From NCBI RefSeq assembly GCF_002086275.1, contig NZ_MVHT01000012.1, forward strand, positions 1 through 64,000: DNA of 64,000 nucleotides. The letters are read 5' to 3'. Positions 46,394 through 54,730 of the stretch are shown here, in pieces (the stretch's first letter is position 1; every line of letters begins with the position of its first letter). The DNA is from Mycobacterium intermedium (lineage in GTDB: Bacteria; Actinomycetota; Actinomycetes; Mycobacteriales; Mycobacteriaceae). A program made the position numbers and the translations under genes. Below the pieces are notes generated by a model, which worked only from the letters and a program-made list of their open reading frames with translations, was not told the origin of the DNA and searched no databases.

Positions 46394-47612
46394 GCACATG
46401 CGACCGCCGTCCGTTCCGTAGCGCGGTCACCAGGCCGTGCCGCGGCACGGTGCCGGGGGGCCCACTCGTAGCGCCGAGCGCGCCGACGTCGCGGAACTTG
46501 TGCTCCGACGCTGTCTCGGGCGCGTCGTGCACCGACGCGGACAGGAACCGGTTCGGCAACGCCAACTTGGCGATGGTGCGGAAGGTGAGCAGATACTGTC
46601 GAATCAGCGGGCCGGTCGTGTACGGCAGGTCGTACTTCACGCACAGCGCACGGACCCGTTGCGCGATCTCCGCGTAGTGATTGCTCGGCAGGTCGGGAAA
46701 AAGGTGGTGCTCGATCTGGTAGCACAGGTTTCCACTGAGGAATGCCAACACCGGGCCGGCGTCGAAGTTTGCGGTGCCGAGCATCTGCCGCAGATACCAT
46801 TCCGGTTTGGTCTCGCCGTCGAGCGTGACCGGGTCGAACTTCTCCGCCCCGTCGGCAAAGTGACCACACAGGATCACCACGTTCGCCCAGACGTTGCGCA
46901 GCAGGTTGGCCAGCAGGTTCGCCAGCAGTGTGCGACGCCATCGACGCAGGCTCAGAGCCGGAAAGAAGACGAAGTCCTTGCCGGCCTGACGGGCCATCTT
47001 ATGCAGGAGTGCGCGGGTGTGTGCCGACTTCTCGGCGGGGGTCGTTGCCCGCTCATGCGCGGAATGCAAACCGTGCGCCGCGATGCCCCACTCGAACATG
47101 ACCGCCAGCAGCACGTTGCGCGGAACCTGATACAGATTGCTGCGCCGCCACTCCTGGTCGCGGGTGACCCGCAGCACGCCAAAGCCCAGGTCGTCGTCCA
47201 CCCCGATGACGTTGGTGAACACGTGGTGGCGATAGTTGTGCGAATACCGCCACTGCGATGAGACCCCCGCCATGTCCCACTCCCAGGTATTGGAATGGAT
47301 TTCCGGGTCGTTCATCCAATCCCATTGACCGTGGCCGATGTTGTGGCCGAGTTCCATGTTCTCGATGCTCTTGGCGACCGCGAGCGTCGCGGTACCCAGC
47401 GTCCAGCCAACCTTGCCGGTGGTCCCGGCAATCACCAGCCGCGCGGCCAGATCGAGGATGCGCTGCAGTGCGATGGCCCGACGAATGTAGGCCCTGTCTT
47501 GGGCGCCGAGCGAACCCTCCACGTCGCGGCGGATCGCCTCCAGGTCGGCTGCCAGCGCCTCCAGGTCCGCCTGAGTCAGGTGCGCATAAGCCGCTACATC
47601 GGTTATCGCCAT
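46314..47612 (-). CDS. Fatty acid desaturase, DesA3 paralogue
   Basis: 432 aa. Histidine boxes H-N-I-G-H near residue 95, H-N-Y-R-H-H near 130 and Q-I-E-H-H near 320. The N-terminus M-A-I-T-D-V-x-x-x-A-H-L-T is close to that of Rv3229c, closer than the other desaturase in this window. It would introduce a double bond in acyl-CoA with electrons from a reductase such as the one at 13.2-14.3 kb. The last 30 or so residues are unusually basic and run 80 bases into the convergent transglutaminase-like gene, which suggests the original stop was lost or shifted. Confidence 0.85.
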   Translation of the reverse strand: MAITDVAAYAHLTQADLEALAADLEAIRRDVEGSLGAQDRAYIRRAIALQRILDLAARLVIAGTTGKVGWTLGTATLAVAKSIENMELGHNIGHGQWDWMNDPEIHSNTWEWDMAGVSSQWRYSHNYRHHVFTNVIGVDDDLGFGVLRVTRDQEWRRSNLYQVPRNVLLAVMFEWGIAAHGLHSAHERATTPAEKSAHTRALLHKMARQAGKDFVFFPALSLRRWRRTLLANLLANLLRNVWANVVILCGHFADGAEKFDPVTLDGETKPEWYLRQMLGTANFDAGPVLAFLSGNLCYQIEHHLFPDLPSNHYAEIAQRVRALCVKYDLPYTTGPLIRQYLLTFRTIAKLALPNRFLSASVHDAPETASEHKFRDVGALGATSGPPGTVPRHGLVTALRNGRRSHVLSESKRGGRSNRGASRRQRRLSPKAG

Positions 47613-47743
47613 TGCCGCAGCATCATCGTTTCGTCCGTCCGTCCAGGATCGTGGGGTTGGCCCAGCATTGTTCCCGCATGGACGGGTGCTCCACCTCCCA
47701 CCCTCTCATCAGCTTCACTGGTTCGCGCCCCGGGGGTAGAGAT

Positions 47744-48586
47744 ATGACCATGGCAGAGCACTCATACCCCGGCACACTGCTGGCCAACCAAGTCGCGGTG
47801 GTGACCGGCGGCGGTGGCGGCGTCGGCGCCGCCACCTCGAAGTTGTTCGCCGAGCAGGGCGCACAGGTGGTGATCGCCGATATCGACGGCGAGCTCGCCC
47901 GGCGAACCGCCGGCGAGATCGGCGAGGCGGCGTGGGCAATCGTCACCGATGTCCGCCAGGACGACCAGGTGAGCGCTCTGGCACGGAGGGTGCTGGATCG
48001 TTATGGCCGGGTAGATGTGCTGGTCAACAACGTCGGGCACTGGCTGCGACACCCGGGCAAGTTCGTCGACACAGACCCGCAGTTCTGGGACGAGCTCTAC
48101 CGGGTGAACTTGCATCACGTCTTTCTGGTGACACGCGCGTTCCTGCCGGCCATGATCGACCGGCGCGCGGGGGCGATCGTCAACGTCTCGTCCCTGGAAG
48201 GGTTGCGGGGCTACCCCCAGGATCCGGTCTACGCCGCCTTCAAGGCGGCGGTCATCCACTTCACCCGCAGCCTCGCGGTCCAGGTGGGCAGTGACGGCGT
48301 CCGGGTCAATGCGATCGGCCCGGACGTCACCGAATCGCTACAAGTGCCGTACTCCCAATGGCTGTCCGCGGCAGAACAGGCGCAGTGGCCGCAGTGGGTT
48401 CCGGTTGGACGGATGGGCCAGCCCGTGGACCAGGCCCGCGTCATCCTCTTCCTGGCCTCGGAGCTGTCCGCGTTCGTCACCGGCCACACCATTCCCACCG
48501 ACGGTGGCACCGGGGCAGCGGGCGGATGGTTCCGCTCGTCGCGGCGAGCCGGCCGGGAATGGACGAATCGACCCATCGCACCTTGA
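47744..48586 (+). CDS. Short-chain dehydrogenase/reductase
   Basis: 280 aa. G-G-G-G-G-V-G near residues 20-26 is a Gly-rich variant of the cofactor loop, D-I near 45, N-N-V-G near 97, catalytic Y-A-A-F-K near 166-170. ATG 47744 has GGGGGTAGAG upstream; ATG 47750 is an alternative. The upstream frame (from 47258) is unsupported. It is divergent from the DesA3 paralogue, and may act on a lipid alcohol or ketone. Unknown substrate. Confidence 0.85.
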   Translation: MTMAEHSYPGTLLANQVAVVTGGGGGVGAATSKLFAEQGAQVVIADIDGELARRTAGEIGEAAWAIVTDVRQDDQVSALARRVLDRYGRVDVLVNNVGHWLRHPGKFVDTDPQFWDELYRVNLHHVFLVTRAFLPAMIDRRAGAIVNVSSLEGLRGYPQDPVYAAFKAAVIHFTRSLAVQVGSDGVRVNAIGPDVTESLQVPYSQWLSAAEQAQWPQWVPVGRMGQPVDQARVILFLASELSAFVTGHTIPTDGGTGAAGGWFRSSRRAGREWTNRPIAP

Positions 48587-48644
48587 AGGGGTTGGTCCGC
48601 TTGGCGCACGATGACCGGATGGCCCTTGACGAGCGAGCAGCACG

Positions 48645-49520
48645 ATGACCGAATCAGGCACGACCCGCGTGGCGGTCTACTTCGACTTCGACAACATCGT
48701 GATCTCCCGCTACGACCAGGTGCACGGTCGCGGCGCCTTTCAGCGGGACAAGGCCAAAGGTCTGGAAAAGGAGCGGCTGCAGCCGGCGACCGTCGATCTC
48801 GGGGCCATCGTCGACTTCGCGTCCTCGTTCGGCACCCTGGTGCTCACCCGCGCATACGCGGACTGGTCCGCCGATGTCAACGCCGGATACCACCGTCAGC
48901 TCGTGGCACGGGCGGTCGATCTGGTGCAGCTGTTTCCGGCCGCCGCGTACGGCAAGAACGGTGCCGACATCCGACTGGCCGTCGACGCCGTCGAAGACAT
49001 GTTCCGGTTGCCTGATCTGACGCACGTGGTGATCGTCGGAGGCGATTCCGACTACATCGCGCTGGCTCAGCGCTGCAAACGCCTCGGCCGCTACGTGGTC
49101 GGTATCGGTGTCGCCGGGGCGAGCAGCCAGTCGCTGGCAGCGGCCTGCGACGAGTTCGTCACGTACGACGCCCTGCCCGGGATAACCGCAAACGAGGAAC
49201 CGGCGCCGCAGCCCAAGAAGCGTGGCCGACACGCCACGCCCAACGACCGCGACGACGAGCCGGCCGCACCCGACCCACAGGTCGCCGCAACCAGGCTGCT
49301 CGAGCGCGCGTTGCGAATCGGCCAGGAGAAGGACGATGTCGAATGGCTGCACAACTCGGTCGTCAAGGCGCAGATGAAGCGGATGGACCCGTCGTTCAGC
49401 GAAAAGTCGTTGGGCTACAAAACATTCAGCGAGTTTCTGCGGTCGCGAAGCGACATCGTCGACCTCGACGAGAGCAGCACCACACGCACCGTGCGCCTGC
49501 GTAGCGACAACGGGTCCTAG
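48645..49520 (+). CDS. NYN-domain (PIN-like) RNase candidate with C-terminal LOTUS/OST-HTH-like domain
   Basis: 291 aa. The NYN/LabA-type nuclease domain spans about residues 8-180: D-F-D-N near 14-17, G-A-D-I-R-L-A-V-D near 107-115 and G-G-D-S-D-Y near 130-135 supply the acidic metal site. A charged linker follows, then a 75-residue C-terminal domain (L-L-x-R-A-L-R..., S-F-x-E-K-S-L-G-Y-K-T-F-S-E-F-L) that looks like an OST-HTH/LOTUS fold. It suggests RNA binding and cleavage or RNA-linked regulation. The stop lies inside a 10-bp tandem duplication. Confidence 0.85.
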   Translation: MTESGTTRVAVYFDFDNIVISRYDQVHGRGAFQRDKAKGLEKERLQPATVDLGAIVDFASSFGTLVLTRAYADWSADVNAGYHRQLVARAVDLVQLFPAAAYGKNGADIRLAVDAVEDMFRLPDLTHVVIVGGDSDYIALAQRCKRLGRYVVGIGVAGASSQSLAAACDEFVTYDALPGITANEEPAPQPKKRGRHATPNDRDDEPAAPDPQVAATRLLERALRIGQEKDDVEWLHNSVVKAQMKRMDPSFSEKSLGYKTFSEFLRSRSDIVDLDESSTTRTVRLRSDNGS

Positions 49521-49530
49521 CGGGTCCTAG
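49511..49530. repeat. Tandem duplication of CGGGTCCTAG over a stop codon
   Basis: CGGGTCCTAG occurs twice in a row (49511-49520, 49521-49530). The first copy contains the TAG stop of the NYN gene; the second repeats it out of the gene. Probably a recent slippage product without effect. Confidence 0.7.
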
Positions 49531-49551
49531 CCCGCGCCGAATGTCGGCCTA

Positions 49552-49570
49552 GGGACCCAACTTTGGTCCC
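49552..49570 (+). terminator. Weak hairpin after the NYN gene
   Basis: GGGACC (49552-49557) and GGTCCC (49565-49570) pair with a seven-base loop, 32 bases after the NYN stop. No T-run follows. Either a terminator or a protein site. Confidence 0.35.
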
Positions 49571-49691
49571 GACGTGTAGCCGTCCTGTAACGACCGTCAA
49601 CGTCTCGTAAAAAACGGTACGCTCGTCTAGCGGCGCTCTTCGGGGCGGCCTAGCTTTGTAGCCAGCCAACCCTTTGCCGTGAGGAGAAGCC

Positions 49692-49856
49692 ATGCCCAGC
49701 ATCGAGGCCCGGCTCCGCGAGCACCTGCGCAACTACGCCATTGAGGTACGCCGGCTGGCATACACCGTGCCGAACGGGATCGGCGAGCGTGACCTGTTGC
49801 GGTTGTCCGATCAAATGACGGCGGCCGCGGACACCGTTGTCCGACGGCGCGCTTGA
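49692..49856 (+). CDS. Small conserved-looking protein, 54 aa
   Basis: ATG 49692 follows GAGGAG at six bases spacing, and the frame runs 54 codons to TGA 49856, four bases before the convergent methyltransferase gene. The peptide is basic and helical (M-P-S-I-E-A-R-L-R-E-H-L...), with R-R-L-A-Y and D-L-L-R-L-S-D-Q-M-T segments. Codon use is mycobacterial. I think it is real but cannot name a function. Confidence 0.6.
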   Translation: MPSIEARLREHLRNYAIEVRRLAYTVPNGIGERDLLRLSDQMTAAADTVVRRRA

Positions 49857-49860
49857 CTTT

Positions 49861-50364
49861 CTAGGCGTAACCCAAGGCGGCGTTCTCGGTATCGATGCGG
49901 ACCTTGAGTACGAAGGCGTTGACAATTGTGAAGACGATGGCCGTCAGCCACGCCGAATGCACCAACGGGAGCGCCGCAACCTCCGCGACGACGGCGGTGT
50001 AGTTGGGGTGGTGTAGCCATCGATACGGTCCGCGCCGCACCAGCGGCGCACTGGGAATCACGATAAGCCTTGGGTTCCAATGCTTGCCGAGCACGGCAAC
50101 GCACCACCAGCGCACCAACGTACTGAGCGCCACGACGGCAACCATCGGCCAGCCCAGCCACGGAATGAATGGCCGGTGCCGTTCACTCACCTCGGCGACA
50201 CACGAAACAAGCAGCAGCGCATGCATACTGACCATCGCCGGATAATGGCCCTGGCCGAACTCCCTGCCGCCCTGGCTCATTGACCACGCGGCGTTGCGAC
50301 GGGCCACAAGCAGTTCGACCAAACGCTCGACCGCGATGGCGAAGACGAAAGCGTAGTAATACAT
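49861..50364 (-). CDS. ICMT-type membrane methyltransferase partnered with a type III PKS
   Basis: 167 aa integral membrane protein. Four to five hydrophobic helices (about residues 3-18, 42-60, 68-88, 130-150) and the ICMT signature G-P-Y-R-W-L-H-H-P-N-Y (about 111-121), which binds SAM. It begins 12 bases after the type III polyketide synthase stop. In Streptomyces (SrsB) and Bacillus (BpsB) an ICMT-type enzyme next to a type III PKS methylates alkylresorcinols or alkylpyrones; the same role is likely here. Confidence 0.85.
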   Translation of the reverse strand: MYYYAFVFAIAVERLVELLVARRNAAWSMSQGGREFGQGHYPAMVSMHALLLVSCVAEVSERHRPFIPWLGWPMVAVVALSTLVRWWCVAVLGKHWNPRLIVIPSAPLVRRGPYRWLHHPNYTAVVAEVAALPLVHSAWLTAIVFTIVNAFVLKVRIDTENAALGYA

Positions 50365-50376
50365 GATCCCGCGCCC

Positions 50377-51483
50377 TCACCAACGCAGCAGGAGCAACTC
50401 GAAGCTGAAGCCCGGACCCATGGCGAGCATAACCCCGAAGGTTCCGTGTTCCGGCGGGTCGGCAAGCGTGCGACGCAACACGTCAAGAACCGACGCCGAG
50501 GAGATGTTGCCGTTGTCGCGCATGGACTCTCGGCTATGCGCCACGGCGTCCGCGGGCAGATCCAGAGCGTCCTCGATCGAGTCGAGAACCTTCGGGCCGC
50601 CCGGATGGCATACCCAGGTCGAGATGTCTTCTTTGGACAGACCGTACTGGGCGAGGAAACCGTCGACCTCCTCGGCCAGATAGTCATCGGCCATCTTCGG
50701 AACATCGCGGGACATCACCAACTGAAATCCGCTGGAGCCCACGCGCCAACCCATCACATCGACGGTCGATGGGAGCACCCGACTCTGGGTGGCCAGGACC
50801 CGTGGCCCCCGATATGCGTTGGGGTGCAACAGAGCCCGATCGGCGCCGACGGCAACCACGGCGGCCGCACCGTCACCGAACAGCGACACACCGATCAACG
50901 CGGGGATCGAGGTGTCGTCGCGCTGTAGCGTCAGCGAACACAGCTCGACCGAAAGCAGCACGGCTACATCCCCCGGGTAGCCACGCAGATAATCGTGTAC
51001 ACGCGCCATCCCAGCAGCACCGGCCACGCAGCCAAGTCCGAAAAGAGGTACCCGTTTGATGTTGGGCCGCAGTCCAATTCGTTCGACGAGTCGCGCATCT
51101 ACAGTGGGCACTGCGACTCCGGTACTCGAAACCATCACGATGGTGTCCACCTCGTGGGGTTCGATGCCGGCCCCGGCGAGTGCGGACACCACCGCCTGCT
51201 CACCAAGGTCAACGGCGACCTCGATGTAGGCGTCATTCGCCTCGGTGAACCCACTTAGCTTCGGATAGCGCGAAAGCGGTAGTGCCAGACTGCGCTGGTC
51301 GACGCCGGTGGTCGCGGCGAAGCGCATGAATTCCGGCCCGGCGGCATCGGTGAGCTCACGCGACACTTCGTCCTGGTTGTACCGGTTCGGTGTGAATGCG
51401 GCTGCTGTGCCGACGATGTAAGGCGCGCCGCGGCTGGCATGAGCGATCGCGCCAGCGGCTGTCAAATGTGTTGTAACGGTCAT
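50377..51483 (-). CDS. Type III polyketide synthase (chalcone-synthase-like)
   Basis: 368 aa. Catalytic Cys in G-L-G-C-V-A-G near residue 163, His in C-H-P-G-G-P near 303 and Asn in D-N-G-N-I-S-S-A-S near 335. Such enzymes extend a long-chain acyl-CoA starter with malonyl or methylmalonyl units and cyclise the product to alkylresorcinols or alkylpyrones, as Pks10, Pks11 and Pks18 do in M. tuberculosis. ATG 51483 gives normal family length; the frame is open to 51519. It is co-transcribed with the ICMT methyltransferase. Confidence 0.9.
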   Translation of the reverse strand: MTVTTHLTAAGAIAHASRGAPYIVGTAAAFTPNRYNQDEVSRELTDAAGPEFMRFAATTGVDQRSLALPLSRYPKLSGFTEANDAYIEVAVDLGEQAVVSALAGAGIEPHEVDTIVMVSSTGVAVPTVDARLVERIGLRPNIKRVPLFGLGCVAGAAGMARVHDYLRGYPGDVAVLLSVELCSLTLQRDDTSIPALIGVSLFGDGAAAVVAVGADRALLHPNAYRGPRVLATQSRVLPSTVDVMGWRVGSSGFQLVMSRDVPKMADDYLAEEVDGFLAQYGLSKEDISTWVCHPGGPKVLDSIEDALDLPADAVAHSRESMRDNGNISSASVLDVLRRTLADPPEHGTFGVMLAMGPGFSFELLLLRW

Positions 51484-51594
51484 GTCTAGCGCACGTATGG
51501 CATTCCGCCGCAGGTTCACCCGAACACGGGCAACGTGAACTTAAACACACCGTGAACCTGGAAGTTGCCCAGGCCAGGGCGGATCCGAAAACCC

Positions 51595-52014
51595 CTATAG
51601 CCAGGGCCCGACGCCGGCGATTCTGTCGACCCGGACACGGGTGAGGAAGCCCGGAGGCGAGCCGGGCGGCGGGAATACGTTGGGATCGGACAACGTCTGC
51701 GCGAGTTCTTTCAGCAGCTCTGGTGCGCCGCCTTCGACGATCCGTGCGGTGCCATAGACGGCCAGATAGGGCCGCATACCAGGGCCGGGCTCGTCTGGGG
51801 CCTCGATCGTGAGGGCGACGCGGGGATCGTGGCGTATGTTGCGTACCTTTTTATGCTCGGCCAGATGGGCGGTGACGAGTTCGTCCCCGTCCGGCGTCGA
51901 TTGCAGCGCGACCCAAACCAGGGACACATGGGGGCTGCCGTCGGGGTTCAGGGTCACCAGCGTGGCGTTCGCGCCCTTGCCGATGAGGTCGCGGGCGGCG
52001 TCGTTGAGTTTCAT
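51595..52014 (-). CDS. PPOX-class F420/FMN-dependent oxidoreductase
   Basis: 139 aa split-barrel protein. Motifs T-L-N-P-D-G-S-P-H-V, K-K-V-R-N-I-R-H-D-P-R-V-A-L and G-T-A-R are those of the pyridoxamine-oxidase-like family found in many copies in mycobacteria, mostly binding F420. Substrate unknown. The gene sits upstream of the PKS on the same strand (111 bases) and could share its biosynthetic role. Confidence 0.8.
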   Translation of the reverse strand: MKLNDAARDLIGKGANATLVTLNPDGSPHVSLVWVALQSTPDGDELVTAHLAEHKKVRNIRHDPRVALTIEAPDEPGPGMRPYLAVYGTARIVEGGAPELLKELAQTLSDPNVFPPPGSPPGFLTRVRVDRIAGVGPWL

Positions 52015-52241
52015 GCGAGTTTTAACAGCTTGCGGGGGGATTCATTCCCGGACGACGACGATACAAGCGGCACAGCGCCATCACGCCGGTGCGAGGCGGC
52101 ACTGACAGCGCACGCGCTGGCAAGGCCGCCGCCCTTGGGCCCGTCGACGCCGACCAGAGGGAGGTACCAGACGCGTTCCGTCGGGTGCAATTCACCCATC
52201 TGCTACGCGCGGTTATCCGAGGTCAAAAGGTCGTCGCTCGA

Positions 52242-52736
52242 CTAGCTGCGAGCCGCCCGAGGGTAGCCGCGCCGCACGGTGCGGTCCAGAACGCCGAGGG
52301 TCGCGCGCAACGCACCTTCGGATATGACCGGAAAAATCCCAGCCTCACGCCACGTGGGACCGATGTCGGACCAGTCGTAGAACGACGTAACCACCGTGGC
52401 CGCACCGTCCTCCTTCGGCTCAAGCCGGTAGCCGTAGACGTGACCGATCTGGGGTTTGATCTGGCCGAGGATCGTCCACGCGATGAGCCGGTCCCGTTCG
52501 AACTCCGTGATCTGGACGGTGACGTCATACTTGCCCAACTGCGGAAAGTCGTTGAGCGATTCGCGGTCCATGTGCACCACAAAGCTGTCGCCGACGGCCT
52601 GCACGGGTTCTCCGTCGGCGTCCTGCAGCATGCCCGTCGAGTCGATAGCGACGTGGCCCTGCGGGTCACACAGCACCGCGAAGATGTCGGATGCCGGCGC
52701 CGCTACGGTGCGCTGGATTTCTATGCGGTCGGTCAT
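52242..52736 (-). CDS. SRPBCC (START/polyketide-cyclase-like) protein
   Basis: 164 aa. The N-terminal strand I-E-I-Q-R-T-V-A-A-P-A-S-D-I-F and the central antiparallel sheet with a long C-terminal helix (D-W-S-D-I-G-P-T-W) are the SRPBCC helix-grip pattern, which makes a lipid or polyketide binding cavity. The position upstream of the F420-type protein and the PKS on the same strand suggests a role in the same pathway. The 227 bases to the F420-type gene contain only a weak 62-codon ORF. Confidence 0.8.
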   Translation of the reverse strand: MTDRIEIQRTVAAPASDIFAVLCDPQGHVAIDSTGMLQDADGEPVQAVGDSFVVHMDRESLNDFPQLGKYDVTVQITEFERDRLIAWTILGQIKPQIGHVYGYRLEPKEDGAATVVTSFYDWSDIGPTWREAGIFPVISEGALRATLGVLDRTVRRGYPRAARS

Positions 52737-52785
52737 TGGCCCTCCGATCCACCGGGGCTACTCGCGCCCACTGTACGTCCCCCCG

Positions 52786-53649
52786 TTAGCGGGACCGCAC
52801 CCCGCGCTTGCGTGCCCACAGCACGGCGGCCACCGTTCCCGCTACCCAGACCACCAGCGCTACCCCAAAATGCACGAGGCTCTTGGTGTCTCGTCCCAAT
52901 ATGGGGCCGATAGCCGCCGGCAGTTGGGTCCACAACAGCTGATGCTCGACGCTGTCCATCGGATCAGCGACGAAGTAGAGCACATACGGCAATGTCAGCG
53001 CGGCGGTCCAAATCGCCGTACCGCGCACGTCTCGTCGCCGTCGCCACCGGCGATAGAGCGGTTCGGCCGTCACCGGATACAACGCCGAGATGAAATTGCC
53101 TATCCCGAGCCAGGAAAGGATGGGCACCGCCACGTTGGGGACCGTGACACTCAGGCGCCCCGGCGATTCCAGCCACAGCGTCAGCGCCGCCGCCGCGGCC
53201 AAGGTAGGCAATCCGACCAGCACGAGCAGAGCCAGATCCTTGATCAACAGCACCCGCCACAACGGCGTCCCGTCCGACAACGCTTGCCGGACACGGTGAT
53301 GATCGGCGCCAAGCAGGTTGGTGGTGGTGACGTCGGCAAGGATGAACGAGGAGAAGTAGGCGCCAACCAGAATCACCCAATCGAAGTGCTGGTGGTGGCG
53401 TCCCTGTGGGGTCAGGGGCTGGACCAACAACAACGCCGCCGCCAGGATCAGGTTTGCCACCACTCCCATGAGCCAGGTCCGCGGCGGGCTGAACGCCCAA
53501 CGGATCTCGGCGGGCACGGCTCGCAACACATGTTTGTCGAAGTCCTTGGCGGCCCGCCGGGCCGCGGCAGGACGAGGACTCGACGCACGCACGGAGGCCC
53601 GCACCGCGGCACGCACGTGCGGGCGCATCGAGGTCTGGATGTCAGTCAT
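52786..53649 (-). CDS. Multi-pass membrane protein
   Basis: 287 aa. After a basic, Arg-rich N-terminus (about 1-50) come about six hydrophobic helices: near 58-77, 88-108, 135-160, 170-190, 215-235 and 262-282. No ATP-binding or catalytic motif. The layout resembles the membrane subunit of an ABC-2 type exporter, but no ATPase gene is adjacent, so this is only a possibility. It is divergent from the DUF1295 gene. Confidence 0.65.
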   Translation of the reverse strand: MTDIQTSMRPHVRAAVRASVRASSPRPAAARRAAKDFDKHVLRAVPAEIRWAFSPPRTWLMGVVANLILAAALLLVQPLTPQGRHHQHFDWVILVGAYFSSFILADVTTTNLLGADHHRVRQALSDGTPLWRVLLIKDLALLVLVGLPTLAAAAALTLWLESPGRLSVTVPNVAVPILSWLGIGNFISALYPVTAEPLYRRWRRRRDVRGTAIWTAALTLPYVLYFVADPMDSVEHQLLWTQLPAAIGPILGRDTKSLVHFGVALVVWVAGTVAAVLWARKRGVRSR

Positions 53650-53848
53650 GTGCTCCCAACCAGAGCGGGCGTCAGTGCGACCATACCGGCGAGCCTGCTA
53701 CGACTTGTGTAGACACTGAGGGAGGAAAGGGCCGGCCGACGAGTGCCGTTCATGGCACGGTCGCTGCCCTCGATGACCGAGTAGAACGTGTTAGCGTTTT
53801 TCCACCACGATTCGGGCCCGGACCACCTGGACAGGCGCAAGGAGGTCG

Positions 53849-54730
53849 ATGAGTAAGTCTCGATCGCTGGCGCTGGTCACGGTGGCCTACGTTGTCGCAA
53901 TCGGCGTCGCTGCGGCCTGGCTCATCTGGGGACCCGCCACCGGCAAACTGTGGCTGGACGCTCTGATCGCCGATTTGCTGGCCACTTTCGTGATATTCGG
54001 CTTCAGCCGTGCCTACCACAACTCGAGCTTCTACGACGCGTACTGGAGCGTGATTCCCCCGCTGCTGGCCGTCTACTGGTGGATGCAGGCGGGGCCGGGT
54101 GTCGATCAATTGCGTTGTTGGCTGGTCACTGTGGTGGTCGTGCTGTGGGCGGTGCGCCTGACCGCGAACTGGGTCTACGCGTACCCCGGCCTGCACCACG
54201 AGGATTGGCGCTACCCGATGTTCCGCCAGCGCGCGGGAAGATGGGAATTCGTTGTCGACCTCGTCGCGATACACCTGATTCCCACCGTCGAGGTGTTCGC
54301 GGGGATGCTGCCGGTCTACGTCTGTGTCACCCGGCCCGGTACCGGCATCGGCTGGCTCACCTGGCTGGCCTTCGTCATCGGTCTGGCCGCCGTGGCGCTG
54401 GAGTTGGCGGCCGATGTGCAGATGCACCGCTTCGTCCGCGTCCGGCAGCCAGGTGAAGTGATGGACCGCGGCCTGTGGAGCTGGTCCCGGCATCCAAATT
54501 ACTTCGGGGAGTTCAGTTTCTGGTTCGCCTTGGCGCTGTTCGGGGTCGCGGCGTCGCCACGGGACGCGTGGTGGTTGTTTGCGGGCGCATTGGCAATGCT
54601 GGCCATGTTCCTTGGTGCCAGCATCCCCATGATGGAGACGCGCAGCCTGGAACGACGACCGGGCTATCACGCCGTCATCGACCGGGTACCGCGGTTCGTG
54701 CCCAGGCCGCCGCGCCGGAGACCGGCGTGA
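53849..54730 (+). CDS. DUF1295/steroid 5-alpha-reductase-like membrane protein
   Basis: 293 aa. Seven or so hydrophobic helices. The C-terminal S-R-H-P-N-Y-F-G-E-F-x-F-W motif (about residues 211-222) is shared by steroid 5-alpha-reductase-like and ICMT families and forms the cofactor pocket. Members reduce C=C bonds of sterols or fatty acids, or methylate. GAGG precedes ATG 53849. Its stop overlaps the GTG start of the FAD oxidoreductase (GTGA), so they are coupled. Confidence 0.8.
   Translation: MSKSRSLALVTVAYVVAIGVAAAWLIWGPATGKLWLDALIADLLATFVIFGFSRAYHNSSFYDAYWSVIPPLLAVYWWMQAGPGVDQLRCWLVTVVVVLWAVRLTANWVYAYPGLHHEDWRYPMFRQRAGRWEFVVDLVAIHLIPTVEVFAGMLPVYVCVTRPGTGIGWLTWLAFVIGLAAVALELAADVQMHRFVRVRQPGEVMDRGLWSWSRHPNYFGEFSFWFALALFGVAASPRDAWWLFAGALAMLAMFLGASIPMMETRSLERRPGYHAVIDRVPRFVPRPPRRRPA

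Noticed and set aside
49552..49570. GGGACC...GGTCCC looked like a DosR box
   Set aside because: DosR sites have a four-base centre between GGGAC and GTCCC; here the arms are nine bases apart and the flanks do not fit. It was kept only as a weak hairpin.
52011..52199. 62-codon ORF upstream of the F420-type protein, overlapping its start by ATGA
   Set aside because: The overlap is suggestive, but there is no ribosome site or recognisable sequence; too weak to list.
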